The translations under genes were made by a program, and so were the position numbers. The notes beneath the pieces are model-generated. The model was not told where the DNA came from. It saw only the letters and a program-made list of their open reading frames with translations, and ran no database searches. DNA of 64,000 bases from Ferruginibacter paludis (GTDB lineage: Bacteria; Bacteroidota; Bacteroidia; Chitinophagales; Chitinophagaceae). Positions 19,000-29,408 of this stretch are shown one piece after another (the first letter of the stretch is position 1; the number at the start of each line of letters is the position of its first letter). The stretch is from contig NZ_JAUFQJ010000015.1 in the NCBI RefSeq assembly GCF_030409685.1, forward strand, positions 496,001-560,000. The letters are read 5' to 3'.

Positions 19000-21900
19000 T
19001 CATGCCATTAAAGGAGCCTTGAGAATGTTTTGATGCATTCTATGAAGAAACCGGAATAACTCATTCATCGTTGTAACCTCATCAACCACCAAAATTCCAT
19101 TTTTACCAACCTGTTTCAGTTTGGCTTTATTAGTACCTTTTTGTAAAAATTGCAATAATCCAAGAAATGTTTCACTTTGAAAATAGGGCGAATCAGGATT
19201 GCTTACAAAGAAGCATTTTAGTGTTTCATTTTTTAATAACATCTTCTCAAAACCAAGCGCTACAGCCAGTTTACGGCATCTTACCGTTGTAAATAAATCT
19301 TCTACCGGAGCTGGTATTGGCCCAAAACGGTCTAACATTTCCTGGTGAAATTGCTGCAAATCTTCTTCTGTTTCACAATTGTCCAGGCGGCTGTACAAAC
19401 TCAGTCTTTCAGTTATACTTTCCACGTAACTGTCAGGAATTAGAATTTCCAGATCCGTATCAATGGTACAGTCTGTTACAAAGTCATCCTGTTGCTGAAT
19501 TTCTTCTTTATACAATTCTTTAAATGAAGTTCTTTTCAATTCACGGATTGCTTCATCTAAAATTTTCTGGTACATTTCAAAACCAATTTCAGCAATGAAA
19601 CCACTTTGTTCACCACCGAGCATATTGCCGGCACCACGTATATCCAGGTCTCTCATGGCAATTTGAAATCCACTGCCCAGGTCACTGTATTGTTCTAAAG
19701 TACTTAACCGTTTACGACTGTCTTCCGGTAAAGTGCTCATGGGCGGAGCTACCAAATAACAGAACGCTTTTTTATTGCTACGGCCAACCCTTCCCCGTAA
19801 CTGGTGTAAATCGCTTAATCCAAACTGGTGAGCATTGTTTACAATGATGGTATTTACGTTCGGAATATCTACACCACTTTCTACAATGTTAGTACATACC
19901 AATACGTCATATTTTTTATCCATAAAATCCAGAATGGTATCTTCCAGATCATCGCCATCCATCTGGCCATGTGCAAAAGCAATACTGACATCCGGACAAA
20001 GACCTTGTATCAAACTCTTCATCTCGGCTAATCCCTTTACCCTGTTGTGTATGAAGAAAACCTGACCACCTCTTTCGGTTTCATAATAGATAATATCTCT
20101 GATGGCATCTTCATTAAATACCATTACTTCCGTTTGGATAGGTTGCCTGTTGGGCGGTGGGGTATTTATGATGCTAAGGTCTCTTGCACCCATCAAACTA
20201 AATTGCAATGTCCTGGGGATAGGTGTAGCCGTTAATGTAAGGGAATCAACTGTTGTGCGTAATTGTTTTAATTTTTCTTTTGCAGCAACACCAAATTTTT
20301 GTTCTTCATCAATAATCATTACACCCAGGTCTTTAAACTTCACTTCTTTACCTAATAAAGAATGGGTGCCAATAATGATATCTACTTTTCCTTCCGCCAC
20401 TCTTTGTAATGTTTCCTTTTTTTCTTTGGCTGATTTAAAACGGTTAATGTAATCAACCGTTACCGGAAAATCTTTCAATCGTTCACCAAAAGTTTTAAAA
20501 TGCTGATAGGCCAATATCGTGGTAGGAACCAGTACTGCAGCCTGTTTTCCATCGCAGCACGCTTTAAAAGCTGCACGGATAGCAATTTCCGTTTTGCCAA
20601 AACCAACATCTCCGCACACGAGCCGGTCCATGGGAGAAGGCTTTTCCATATCCCTTTTTACATCTTCTGTTGCCTTACCCTGGTCGGGCGTATCTTCATA
20701 AATAAAACTTGCTTCCAGTTCAGTTTGCATATAATTATCCGGGCTAAATGCAAAGCCTTCCTGGCTTTTTCTCTCCGCATACAGTTTAATTAAATCTGTC
20801 GCAATATCTTTTACCTGCTTCTTGGTTTTTTCTTTTAATTTATTCCATACATCGCTACCCAGTTTGTTCATTTTGGGTATGCTGCCTTCCTTGCCACTGT
20901 ACTTACCTATCTTATGTAAACTGCTGATATTTACATACAGTAAATCGCCATCTTTATATTGAATACGTACAGCTTCCTGCATTTTGCCATTGGCTTCAAT
21001 CTTTTGTAAGCCACTGTACACGCCCACTCCGTGGTCAATATGGGTAACGTAATCGCCGGGCTGCAGCTCCCGCAACATTTTTAAAGTCAGCGCTTTGTTT
21101 TTGCTGAACGCCTGTTTTACCTTGTATTTATGGTAGCGCTGAAATATCTGGTGATCAGTGTAGCAAACCACCTTAAGATCATCATCAATAAAACCGTGAT
21201 GAATAGATGTGGGAACAGGAACTACATTAATTTCGGCCTTTAAATCAGTAAAAATTACGTGCAGCCTTTCAAGCTGTTTTGGGTTATCGGCAAATAAATA
21301 AATGTTGTATTTCTTTGCTTCATATGCTTTCAGATCTTTTATTAAAAGATCAAACTGCCGGTTAAATGAAGGCTGCTCTTTAATGTGAAATACGATCGGT
21401 TGGTTAGAGTTTGATTTTGTAAAATAAGATTTGCCGCCCATTTCAATGATATTCCTTTCCTTGATTTCCTCTTCAAGTACAGCCGCTTTTACAAAATCAT
21501 TTACGTTAACATCCAGCCGCTCATTTATCTCGCTGTCATCATCAGCCAATTGTTTTTTATCTGCAGAAACATCTTTGGCAATAGATAAAAACAATTCCAG
21601 GTCTTCTTCCTGCTGTTGAATTTTTTCTTTTATAAGTTGCCAGTCTTCCGTCCATATTACAGTGTTCTCCGGTAAAAATTCCAGCAGTGAAACACGGTCT
21701 CCTGTTTCAAATTGTGTTTCAACATTGGGTATAATATTTACCTGCAACAATTTACGTTCGCTCAATTGCGATTCCGGATCGAATAAACGTATGCTGTCCA
21801 CTTCATTACCAAATAACTCAACACGGTAGGGCTTTTCATTACCGAAAGAATAAATATCAAGTATGCCACCACGTACTGCAAACTGGCCCGGCTCATACAC

Positions 21901-22437
21901 AAAATCAGTACGCTCAAAACCATACTCCACAAACCGGAACAATATGTCATTAACATCAATCATTTCGCCCTGCTTGATGGAAATGATATTGGCGGACAGT
22001 GTTTTTTGCAACACTACTTTCTCAAATAAAGCTTCCGGATGTGTAATGATTATTTTTTTATGAATGCCTGAACTTGCTGCCGCTGTAGCTATTTTTGTAA
22101 GCGCTTCGGTGCGCAGCATTACGTGGCTGCTGTTGAGCAGCCTGTAATTTTTTTTATTTTTAAATGAAGATGGGAAATAAAAAATGTCTAAAGCGCTGGT
22201 AAGATTTTCTAATGTATTGTGAAAATAAGCAGCTTCCTCCGCATCTCTTAAAAGCACAAGATGATTTAACTGAGCTGCTGCAGGGTGGTTGAAAACAGCG
22301 GCAATCACAAATTCATTAGCACTGCCATGTAAGCCCGAAAGATGTGTGTGCGTTGGTTTGGACAATGAGATTCCATCCACTATTTTAAAACAGCGGCCAT
22401 CATTTGCATATTCTTTCAACAACACTTCCAGGTTCAT
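19000..22437 (-). CDS. mfd: Transcription-repair coupling factor
   Basis: Mfd removes stalled RNA polymerase at lesions and recruits UvrA. The 1145-residue product has, in order, UvrB-like domains; the CarD-like RNA polymerase interaction domain near residue 455 (LQPGDYVTHIDHGVGVY); Walker A CGDVGFGKT near 610; the DEEQ box (IIDEEQKFGV); the helicase motif QLRGRVGRSNKKAFCYL; and a C-terminal TRCF domain. The start is the ATG at 22437. An in-frame ATG at 22476 would place 13 extra residues across a clear promoter, so it is rejected. Confidence 0.95.
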   Translation of the reverse strand: MNLEVLLKEYANDGRCFKIVDGISLSKPTHTHLSGLHGSANEFVIAAVFNHPAAAQLNHLVLLRDAEEAAYFHNTLENLTSALDIFYFPSSFKNKKNYRLLNSSHVMLRTEALTKIATAAASSGIHKKIIITHPEALFEKVVLQKTLSANIISIKQGEMIDVNDILFRFVEYGFERTDFVYEPGQFAVRGGILDIYSFGNEKPYRVELFGNEVDSIRLFDPESQLSERKLLQVNIIPNVETQFETGDRVSLLEFLPENTVIWTEDWQLIKEKIQQQEEDLELFLSIAKDVSADKKQLADDDSEINERLDVNVNDFVKAAVLEEEIKERNIIEMGGKSYFTKSNSNQPIVFHIKEQPSFNRQFDLLIKDLKAYEAKKYNIYLFADNPKQLERLHVIFTDLKAEINVVPVPTSIHHGFIDDDLKVVCYTDHQIFQRYHKYKVKQAFSKNKALTLKMLRELQPGDYVTHIDHGVGVYSGLQKIEANGKMQEAVRIQYKDGDLLYVNISSLHKIGKYSGKEGSIPKMNKLGSDVWNKLKEKTKKQVKDIATDLIKLYAERKSQEGFAFSPDNYMQTELEASFIYEDTPDQGKATEDVKRDMEKPSPMDRLVCGDVGFGKTEIAIRAAFKACCDGKQAAVLVPTTILAYQHFKTFGERLKDFPVTVDYINRFKSAKEKKETLQRVAEGKVDIIIGTHSLLGKEVKFKDLGVMIIDEEQKFGVAAKEKLKQLRTTVDSLTLTATPIPRTLQFSLMGARDLSIINTPPPNRQPIQTEVMVFNEDAIRDIIYYETERGGQVFFIHNRVKGLAEMKSLIQGLCPDVSIAFAHGQMDGDDLEDTILDFMDKKYDVLVCTNIVESGVDIPNVNTIIVNNAHQFGLSDLHQLRGRVGRSNKKAFCYLVAPPMSTLPEDSRKRLSTLEQYSDLGSGFQIAMRDLDIRGAGNMLGGEQSGFIAEIGFEMYQKILDEAIRELKRTSFKELYKEEIQQQDDFVTDCTIDTDLEILIPDSYVESITERLSLYSRLDNCETEEDLQQFHQEMLDRFGPIPAPVEDLFTTVRCRKLAVALGFEKMLLKNETLKCFFVSNPDSPYFQSETFLGLLQFLQKGTNKAKLKQVGKNGILVVDEVTTMNELFRFLHRMHQNILKAPLMA

Positions 22438-22444
22438 CCGGCTG

Positions 22445-22476
22445 CAAAGATATGGTTTGAAAAAATTATACGCCAA
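22445..22476 (-). promoter_or_regulatory. Bacteroidota-type promoter of mfd, next to the start codon
   Basis: On the minus strand TTG (22476-22474), 21 bases, then TATCTTTG (22452-22445). Only seven bases separate the -7 box from the ATG, so transcription may start at the codon itself. Confidence 0.65.
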
Positions 22477-22668
22477 AAATTAGGTTGCTGCAATACATCT
22501 TTAGCAAAACCGTTAACAAAATACATTACCAGCTCAACATATATTTATATTAAGATGTTGATCGTAATAAACGCAACGTTGCTTACATCATAAAAACAAT
22601 TGCAAAAAAAGCCAGCTTGTTAATTAAAATTGCAGACCAGCCGAGGTAAAAAAATAGAAATGTTCCTG

Positions 22669-25600
22669 ATGAAAAAATGTTGCCTTGTACTATTTTGTTT
22701 GTTAAGTTCCTTTTTTTCATTGTCGCTGTATGCGCAGCAGGAAAAGGTCGTTCGCTTTGCCAATGGTAATTTTGTTACCGGCAGTAACATAAAAAAACAA
22801 CAGTTTAAAAAGGAAAACATCCGCAACGCCCTTGTTGGCGACAATTATTTTGTACTTGTTCAGTTTGATAATTTGCCTGCCCGGGAGGTGAGGGAAGACC
22901 TGGTAAAAGCAGGTATTCAATTGCAGGAATACTTACCTGGCAATGCTTACCTGGCGATAATGAAAAATAAGTTTGATGTTGGCAAGGCATCTCAATGGGG
23001 CATAGTATCCATCAATGCAGTACCGGCTGTTTTTAAAATAAGCCGCCAATTGTATAATTACATCCCATCTGGTAATAAGAAAGCGAATCCGCTTTTTGCA
23101 GTAACCTATTTTCCGGGTGTAGATAGGGCAACAATAACAGTTGAATTGCTAAAAGCGGGAGCTTTACTGGTTCCTTCAAAAATTATTTCTGTAAATACTA
23201 TTTTTATACAAGCCAATAAGCAACTGATTAATGCAATTGCGGCAATGCCTTTTGTAAGCAGTATTACTTTACAGACAATAAGTGATAAGCCGCTCAATTC
23301 CAATAGCCGGGCTGTGCACGGAGTAGAGAGCCTGAACGAATTAAATGGAAAAAATCTGAATGGAAGAGGTGTTACAATAGGTATTGGAGATAATGCAGAT
23401 ATTGCTACTCATGTTGATTTTTCAGGAAGACTGATTTCCCGAACGCCATGGATACCTGGGGATCATGGAACGCATGTAAGCGGTACAGCAGCCGGAGCTG
23501 GTTTAATGAACGCCAGGTACAGGGGTATGGCATCTAAAGCCACTATCATCGATCAATTTTTTAGTGATATTATTACAAGTGCGCCTGTATATGTTGCAGA
23601 TAACAATATGGTACTAACCAATAATTCCTATCATTCCGTGGAGGATAATTGCCCGGGAGAGGGAAGCTATGATGTGTTAAGTAATTATATTGATGAGCAA
23701 ATGGGACGCTACAAGGATCTGCTGCATATAACGGCAGCCGGCAATGACGGCGCTTTGAGCTGTGGTGCTTTTCCTGCATCTTTTGGCACTGTTAAGTCGG
23801 GCTGGCAGTCTGCCAAAAATGTATTGACAGTAGGTGCGATGAATGCAAGAGATTATAGTGTTGCAAGTTTCAGCAGCCGGGGTCCGGTAAATGATGGCCG
23901 CATCAAACCCGAAATTACTGCCAACGGATGGGCGGTAGTTTCCACTAAACCTGGTAACAATTATGGCGCAGATTACGGCACCAGTATGTCGGCTCCGTCT
24001 GTAACCGGTGCCATTGCGTTATTGGTTGAAAGATATCGTCAGCTGCATGGCGGCGGCAACCCTTCTGCTGCTTTAATGAAAACACTGGTGTGTAATACAG
24101 CAGAAGATTTAGGTAATCCGGGGCCAGACTATTCATTTGGTTTTGGGATGCTGGAGGCTGCAAAGGCCGTAGATGCATTGGAACAAAATCGTTATAGCAT
24201 CAATAAAATCACCAATGGAGGAAGTGTCAGTCAAGTCATTTCAGTGCCCGCCAATACGCGTAGGCTAAAAGTGATGTTATATTGGGCAGATACAGCAGCT
24301 GCCGTAAATGCGGCGACCTCACTTGTAAACGATTTAGATATTACAGTTGGTACGCCCGCAGCGTTATTGCATTATCCATTAATTTTAAACCCCGCTCCGG
24401 CAACAGTAAACAATCCAGCTACTGAAGGTGCCGATCATGTAAATAACATTGAGCAGGTAGTAATTGAAAATCCTGTTGCGGGCAACTACACCATCAATGT
24501 TAACGGTTATGCCGTTCCATTCGGCCCCCAGGAATATGTTGTTAGTTATGAATTAATGCCCGACGAAGTAAAGGTGCAATACCCTGCCGGTGGCGAAAAG
24601 CTCATCCCCGGTGATATTGATAACATACGCTGGCTGGCGTACGGTAACGAAAGCAATACATTCACACTAGAATATTCTGATAACAATGGCGCCAGCTGGA
24701 CGCTGATTAATAATAATGTTGCAGCCAACAGCAGACTGTATGCATGGACTGTTCCAACCGCCGTTACAAACAATGGCCTTGTAAGGGTGACCAGAAATGG
24801 GACTGCACTCAGCGGACAAAGCAGTTTTGGTTTTGGTATTTTGGGACAGACCGTTACTAATGTAACCAATGTTTGTGAAGGTGCTGCGCTGTTAAACTGG
24901 ACAGCTATTGCCGGGGCAACAACCTACGATATATTTCAGTTAAGCGGTGATAGTATGAAGGTGATCGGTAACACTGCCACTACTTCTTTTCTGTTAAAAG
25001 GTCTGGATAAAAATAGTGCGGCATGGCTGGGCGTTGCCGCAAAAAATGGCAGCTTTTCCGGCAGGCGTTCCGTATCAGTTAAAGTGGTGCCTGACGCTGG
25101 CGCATGTACGCTAAGTACTTTTAATAACGACGTTAAGGTAGATAGCATTTTAACGCCTAATACAGCCAGGCAATTTTTTGCCAACTCCGGCAATGCAACA
25201 GCGCCGGTTACAATACTGATTAAAAACTTAGGAGCAGTTCCGGTAACCGGACCTTTTAATGTTTCGTTTAATTATGGCGGAACCATTGTTACAGAAAGTG
25301 CCAATACAACAATTGCTGCAGGAGGTTCTTACACCTATGCATTTACCGGTTCTTATCCTGTTATTCCTACTGGCTACCGGTATGATTTTAAGGCCTGGAT
25401 TACACTCCCTGCAGATAGCAATCACCTGAATGATACTGCATATAAAACAGTAAAATCAATCAACAACGATCCAATTGCTGCCATGCCGGTTAAAGAAGGA
25501 TTTGAAACGATGGCCAATGCTGATTTTATAAAAACAGAACAAGGTATAGGAAATAATAAATACATTGATTTTAGTGCGGCAAGTTCCAATGGAAGAGCCA

Positions 25601-27972
25601 GGACCTTTGTTAACACAGGCTTTGCCCGCTCAGGTGTTCGCAGTTTAACATTGGATCAATCCCCCTACACTGAAATCAATAATGTTGATTCGCTCACTTT
25701 AAATTATAACCTCATTAACTATAAAACTGATCAGCTCCGCTTTGATTTTTATTATTTCAACCATGGCCAGGCAGGCAGTGCCAACAATAAAATATGGATA
25801 AGGGGCAGTGAAAATGATGTGTGGCTACCTGCCTACGATTTGGTCCTTAACCAGGCCGATTTGGGTAAATGGGCACACGGCCAGGTTAATATCAATGAAG
25901 TCCTTAATACAGCAGTACCTGCACAAAATATCGCTGAAACCTTCCAGATAAAAATAGGGGAGGAAGGAAATACATCTTCCAATGACCCAACACCCGTAAT
26001 CGATATAGATGATGGATATACTTTTGATGATCTTACACTGAACCAGGTTTTTAATGATCTTGAATTAAAGAAAATCAATTCACCTGGCAAAGCTGGATGT
26101 GGTCTTTCTGCTGCCAGTGCAGTAAATGTTACAATAAAAAACTTTAACAATACCAGCCTGGATAATGTAAGTGTCAGCTACCAGGTAAACGGTGGAGCAG
26201 TGATAACCGAAATTATTCCCTTGATTGCAGCAAACCAAAGCCTGGATTATACATTTACAAAAACTGCAGACTTGTCTGCATACATAGATTACAATATCAA
26301 CGCCTGGATACATTATGCGGGAGACAGTTACCCTGCCAATGATAGTATATTAAATTATAGTTTTCACAATTCACCTGTTGTCAGCAATTACCCTTATTTG
26401 CAAAGTTTTGAAAACAGTGATGGCAATTTTTTTACAAAGGGAACCAATACAAGCTGGCAATGGGGTACACCCGCAAAAACGCTGATCAACAAAGCACCCA
26501 ACGGTACCAAAGCATGGGTTACCAATTTAACGGGTAATTACAATAACAACGAAACCTCTTTCTTGTATTCTCCCTGCTTTGATTTAAGCGCTTTAAAGCA
26601 ACCTGTATTATCGTTCAGTCATATTTTTCAGGTAGAACAGGATTATGATTATACCTGGGTAGAGTATTCAACGGATGGTATTGTGTGGCAAAAATTAGGG
26701 GATACTTTAAGTGGCACCAACTGGTATGACAATATACTTAATAACTGGAGCTTAACCAGGGCTAGATGGCATGTTGCCAGTGTAGCTCTTCCTGTAACGG
26801 GAACGAATATACGCTTCAGGTTTGTGCTGAGCAGCGATGGCGGAGTTACTATGGAAGGTGCAGGTATTGATGATATCAGTATACATGAAAAAAGCCTTGT
26901 TGCTGCAGCTGTACCCATCACAACTATCAGCGTGCCTGCTATTGCGGGAAATAGCTGGATCCCGTTTAGCGGCGGCAATCAATCAACCGGGTCTTTACAT
27001 ATCATGGCGGAAATAAATCCCAACGGGCAGAACCTGGGCAATGTTGACATCACTGTTTATCCCAACAATACAGGCCATATAAGGAATACAGGCGATCAGT
27101 ATTACCTGGATAGAAATTATGTTATTCATCCATCCAACCCACCAACAGGTAACGTTGGGGTACGACTGTATTTTACGGATGCAGAAGCAGATTCATTGAT
27201 AGATGCTGCCGGTTGTGCGGTTTGCACCAAACCCGGGGATGCGTATGAATTGGGCGTAACAAAATACAGTGGATTGCTGGCAGAAGAAAATGGCTCACTG
27301 CTGGATGATAACAACGGTTTTACACAGTACATCACGCCGGCAAACACAATGATAATACCCCACGGAAATGGCTACTATGCAGAGTTTGCCGTAAATAGTT
27401 TTAGCGAAATTTGGTTCAATAACGGCAATGGCAGTAATACACAACCATTGCTTGTAAACTTGGTTTATTTCGATGCAGAGAAACAAGCGGGTAATGCCTT
27501 ATTAAGCTGGAAAGCTGAACATGAAGTAAATGTTGCTGATTACGCATTAGAAAGAAGTGCCGACAGTAGAAATTTTACCAGTATTGGTTCCAGGCTTGTT
27601 AATGGAAATAACACTGGCAATTATAATTTTACCGATTCAACTCCTTTGCATGGAATCAATTACTACCGGCTCAAAATATTGCAACGTGATGGAACTTATT
27701 TGTATTCTGCAATCAGAAAAATTGATTTCAGTAATAATGCAGATGATGTGCTGGTTTATCCCAATCCCGTTACAGGGCAAACAGTATTTATCTCTGCAAG
27801 TGCCAATTGCAGCGGCGCTGCATTGTACGATGGTGTCGGTAAATTAGTAAAAAGTTTTGCTTTGCAGGGAAGCTTCAATACAATTAGTTTGAAAGGAATT
27901 GCAAAAGGGATTTACATGTTGAAAGTGGTGTCGGTAAACGGCTTAAGTATTCAAAAAATGCTGGTACAGTAA
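22669..27972 (+). CDS. Secreted S8 (subtilisin-like) peptidase with type IX sorting domain
   Basis: The 1767-residue protein has a signal peptide (MKKCCLVLFCLLSSFFSLSLYA), a pro-region, and a subtilase domain with Asp241 (IGIGDNADIATH), His266 (GDHGTHVSGTAAG) and Ser439 (GTSMSAP). After it come a P-domain-like beta region, Ig-like modules, and two jelly-roll/MAM-like segments starting near the FETMANADF and SFENSDGNFF stretches. The last 75 or so residues (VYPNPVTG... to KGIYMLKVVS...QKMLVQ) form a type A C-terminal domain used for type IX secretion and surface attachment. Substrate is unknown. The start could also be the ATG at 22660. Confidence 0.92.
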   Translation: MKKCCLVLFCLLSSFFSLSLYAQQEKVVRFANGNFVTGSNIKKQQFKKENIRNALVGDNYFVLVQFDNLPAREVREDLVKAGIQLQEYLPGNAYLAIMKNKFDVGKASQWGIVSINAVPAVFKISRQLYNYIPSGNKKANPLFAVTYFPGVDRATITVELLKAGALLVPSKIISVNTIFIQANKQLINAIAAMPFVSSITLQTISDKPLNSNSRAVHGVESLNELNGKNLNGRGVTIGIGDNADIATHVDFSGRLISRTPWIPGDHGTHVSGTAAGAGLMNARYRGMASKATIIDQFFSDIITSAPVYVADNNMVLTNNSYHSVEDNCPGEGSYDVLSNYIDEQMGRYKDLLHITAAGNDGALSCGAFPASFGTVKSGWQSAKNVLTVGAMNARDYSVASFSSRGPVNDGRIKPEITANGWAVVSTKPGNNYGADYGTSMSAPSVTGAIALLVERYRQLHGGGNPSAALMKTLVCNTAEDLGNPGPDYSFGFGMLEAAKAVDALEQNRYSINKITNGGSVSQVISVPANTRRLKVMLYWADTAAAVNAATSLVNDLDITVGTPAALLHYPLILNPAPATVNNPATEGADHVNNIEQVVIENPVAGNYTINVNGYAVPFGPQEYVVSYELMPDEVKVQYPAGGEKLIPGDIDNIRWLAYGNESNTFTLEYSDNNGASWTLINNNVAANSRLYAWTVPTAVTNNGLVRVTRNGTALSGQSSFGFGILGQTVTNVTNVCEGAALLNWTAIAGATTYDIFQLSGDSMKVIGNTATTSFLLKGLDKNSAAWLGVAAKNGSFSGRRSVSVKVVPDAGACTLSTFNNDVKVDSILTPNTARQFFANSGNATAPVTILIKNLGAVPVTGPFNVSFNYGGTIVTESANTTIAAGGSYTYAFTGSYPVIPTGYRYDFKAWITLPADSNHLNDTAYKTVKSINNDPIAAMPVKEGFETMANADFIKTEQGIGNNKYIDFSAASSNGRARTFVNTGFARSGVRSLTLDQSPYTEINNVDSLTLNYNLINYKTDQLRFDFYYFNHGQAGSANNKIWIRGSENDVWLPAYDLVLNQADLGKWAHGQVNINEVLNTAVPAQNIAETFQIKIGEEGNTSSNDPTPVIDIDDGYTFDDLTLNQVFNDLELKKINSPGKAGCGLSAASAVNVTIKNFNNTSLDNVSVSYQVNGGAVITEIIPLIAANQSLDYTFTKTADLSAYIDYNINAWIHYAGDSYPANDSILNYSFHNSPVVSNYPYLQSFENSDGNFFTKGTNTSWQWGTPAKTLINKAPNGTKAWVTNLTGNYNNNETSFLYSPCFDLSALKQPVLSFSHIFQVEQDYDYTWVEYSTDGIVWQKLGDTLSGTNWYDNILNNWSLTRARWHVASVALPVTGTNIRFRFVLSSDGGVTMEGAGIDDISIHEKSLVAAAVPITTISVPAIAGNSWIPFSGGNQSTGSLHIMAEINPNGQNLGNVDITVYPNNTGHIRNTGDQYYLDRNYVIHPSNPPTGNVGVRLYFTDAEADSLIDAAGCAVCTKPGDAYELGVTKYSGLLAEENGSLLDDNNGFTQYITPANTMIIPHGNGYYAEFAVNSFSEIWFNNGNGSNTQPLLVNLVYFDAEKQAGNALLSWKAEHEVNVADYALERSADSRNFTSIGSRLVNGNNTGNYNFTDSTPLHGINYYRLKILQRDGTYLYSAIRKIDFSNNADDVLVYPNPVTGQTVFISASANCSGAALYDGVGKLVKSFALQGSFNTISLKGIAKGIYMLKVVSVNGLSIQKMLVQ

Positions 27973-28095
27973 ATCGTAGCACTGTCGGAATGAGTGTAAA
28001 TTTTTAAGAGATTCCATTTTTTAAATTGGGAAATAATCACTTTTTGTATCCTGGTCTACCACTATTCTTTGTACCTTTCTGCAAACAATTGCACA

Positions 28096-28815
28096 ATGTC
28101 TTTAGAACCATGGCGCACCGGCAAGGTGATACAAATTCAACAACAAACCAACGATACAAGAAGTTTTTTTATACAGGTACCTGAACTGACAACACTCAAT
28201 TTTAAACCGGGCCAGTTTGTTACACTTGATTTACCCATACATGAAAAACCAAACAAGCGCTGGCGAAGTTATTCCATCGCTTCCAGTCCAGATGGGTCAA
28301 ATGTTTTTGAGCTGATTATTGTGCTTGATAAAAATGGCACAGGCACTCCCTATCTTTTTAATGAAGTAACCGTAGGTTCGGAATTAAAATTTCGCGGCCC
28401 GCAGGGCGTATTTACCCTGAAAGAACCCATTGATAAAGATCTTGTTTTTATTTGTACCGGAACGGGCATTGCACCCTTCAGGAGTATGTTGCAGTATATA
28501 AAGCGCAATGCAGTAGAACATAAAAACATCTGCCTCATATTTGGCTGCAGAACAAAAGCCAGCCTGTTGTATTATGATGAGATGAAACAACTGGAACAGG
28601 AATTAAAAGGGTTTACCTACTTACCCACGTTGTCAAGAGAGGAATGGGATGGACAAATGGGGTACGTGCATCCAGTGTATGAGTCGCTGTGTGCAGACCG
28701 AAGGCCTGCCGAATTTTATTTATGCGGCTGGAAAGGTATGATTGATGATGCAAGAAAAAGAATTGCAGATATGGGTTACGACAAAAAAGAAATTCATTAC
28801 GAAATTTATGGATAG
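28096..28815 (+). CDS. Ferredoxin/flavodoxin-NADP reductase-like flavoprotein
   Basis: The 239-residue product is a plain FAD/NAD(P)H oxidoreductase of the ferredoxin reductase superfamily, without a fused ferredoxin. FAD contacts are in RWRSYSIASSP, and the nucleotide-binding domain has CTGTGIAPFRSM, FGCRTKASLLYYDE and YLCGWKGMIDDARKRI. The protein ends in Tyr-Glu-Ile-Tyr-Gly. The start is the ATG at 28096, as upstream in-frame TTG would add nine poorly conserved residues. It lies 140 bases before nuoA on the same strand. Whether it serves complex I, ferredoxin or another partner is not shown. Confidence 0.88.
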   Translation: MSLEPWRTGKVIQIQQQTNDTRSFFIQVPELTTLNFKPGQFVTLDLPIHEKPNKRWRSYSIASSPDGSNVFELIIVLDKNGTGTPYLFNEVTVGSELKFRGPQGVFTLKEPIDKDLVFICTGTGIAPFRSMLQYIKRNAVEHKNICLIFGCRTKASLLYYDEMKQLEQELKGFTYLPTLSREEWDGQMGYVHPVYESLCADRRPAEFYLCGWKGMIDDARKRIADMGYDKKEIHYEIYG

Positions 28816-28955
28816 TATTTTACCCATAACTTTATTGTGAAAACCGTTGCCTTTGAGCATGACACATATCATTTGTGCCTATGATTGCCGCGGTACCTGT
28901 ATTGGTATTTTTTCCTACCTTGTAGTTCTAAAATGTTGGTAAAATAATTGTTTTT

Positions 28956-29306
28956 ATGGGAGCATCTTCGATGATTGTTTTGATTCTTGCAGCGTTAACA
29001 TTTTCCTCTATTGCCATTTTAATTGCTAAAATTGTAACAAAGGCTACCACTAATAAACAAAAGGGCCAGCCATACGAATGCGGTATTCCAACACAGGGAA
29101 AAACATGGACCCAATTGAATGTAGGCTACTATTTATTTGCCCTGATCTTTTTGATATTTGATGTAGAACTGGTATTCTTGTTTCCATGGGCAGTAGTAGC
29201 AAAAAAGGTAGGCTGGATGGCACTTGTAGAAATCATTGTCTTCTTTTTTATATTGTTTATGGGTTTTTTATATGCCCATAAAAAAGGTGCGCTGAAATGG
29301 ATGTAG
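28956..29306 (+). CDS. nuoA: NADH-quinone oxidoreductase subunit A
   Basis: NuoA is a small three-helix subunit at the junction of the membrane and peripheral arms of complex I. The 116-residue product has TM1 (residues 4-24), the loop with PYECGIP (the conserved cysteine that reports active/deactive state in mitochondria), TM2 with FDVELVFLFPWA, and TM3. It is the first gene of the nuo run. The gap to nuoB contains a short GC-rich inverted element. Confidence 0.95.
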   Translation: MGASSMIVLILAALTFSSIAILIAKIVTKATTNKQKGQPYECGIPTQGKTWTQLNVGYYLFALIFLIFDVELVFLFPWAVVAKKVGWMALVEIIVFFFILFMGFLYAHKKGALKWM

Positions 29307-29408
29307 GGCAACCCCCGCAGACTCTCCCAAGGTGGAGGAATGAAATGCACAGTATAATAATTTGAACCGCATTTCAAATTTAGATAACGAAAAATGAACA
29401 CTTGGTAA

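Noticed and set aside
22438-22476. Longer mfd N-terminus starting at 22476
   Set aside because: The extra 13 codons coincide with a complete TTG-21-TATCTTTG promoter, and family members start at the MNLEVLLKEY-like position.
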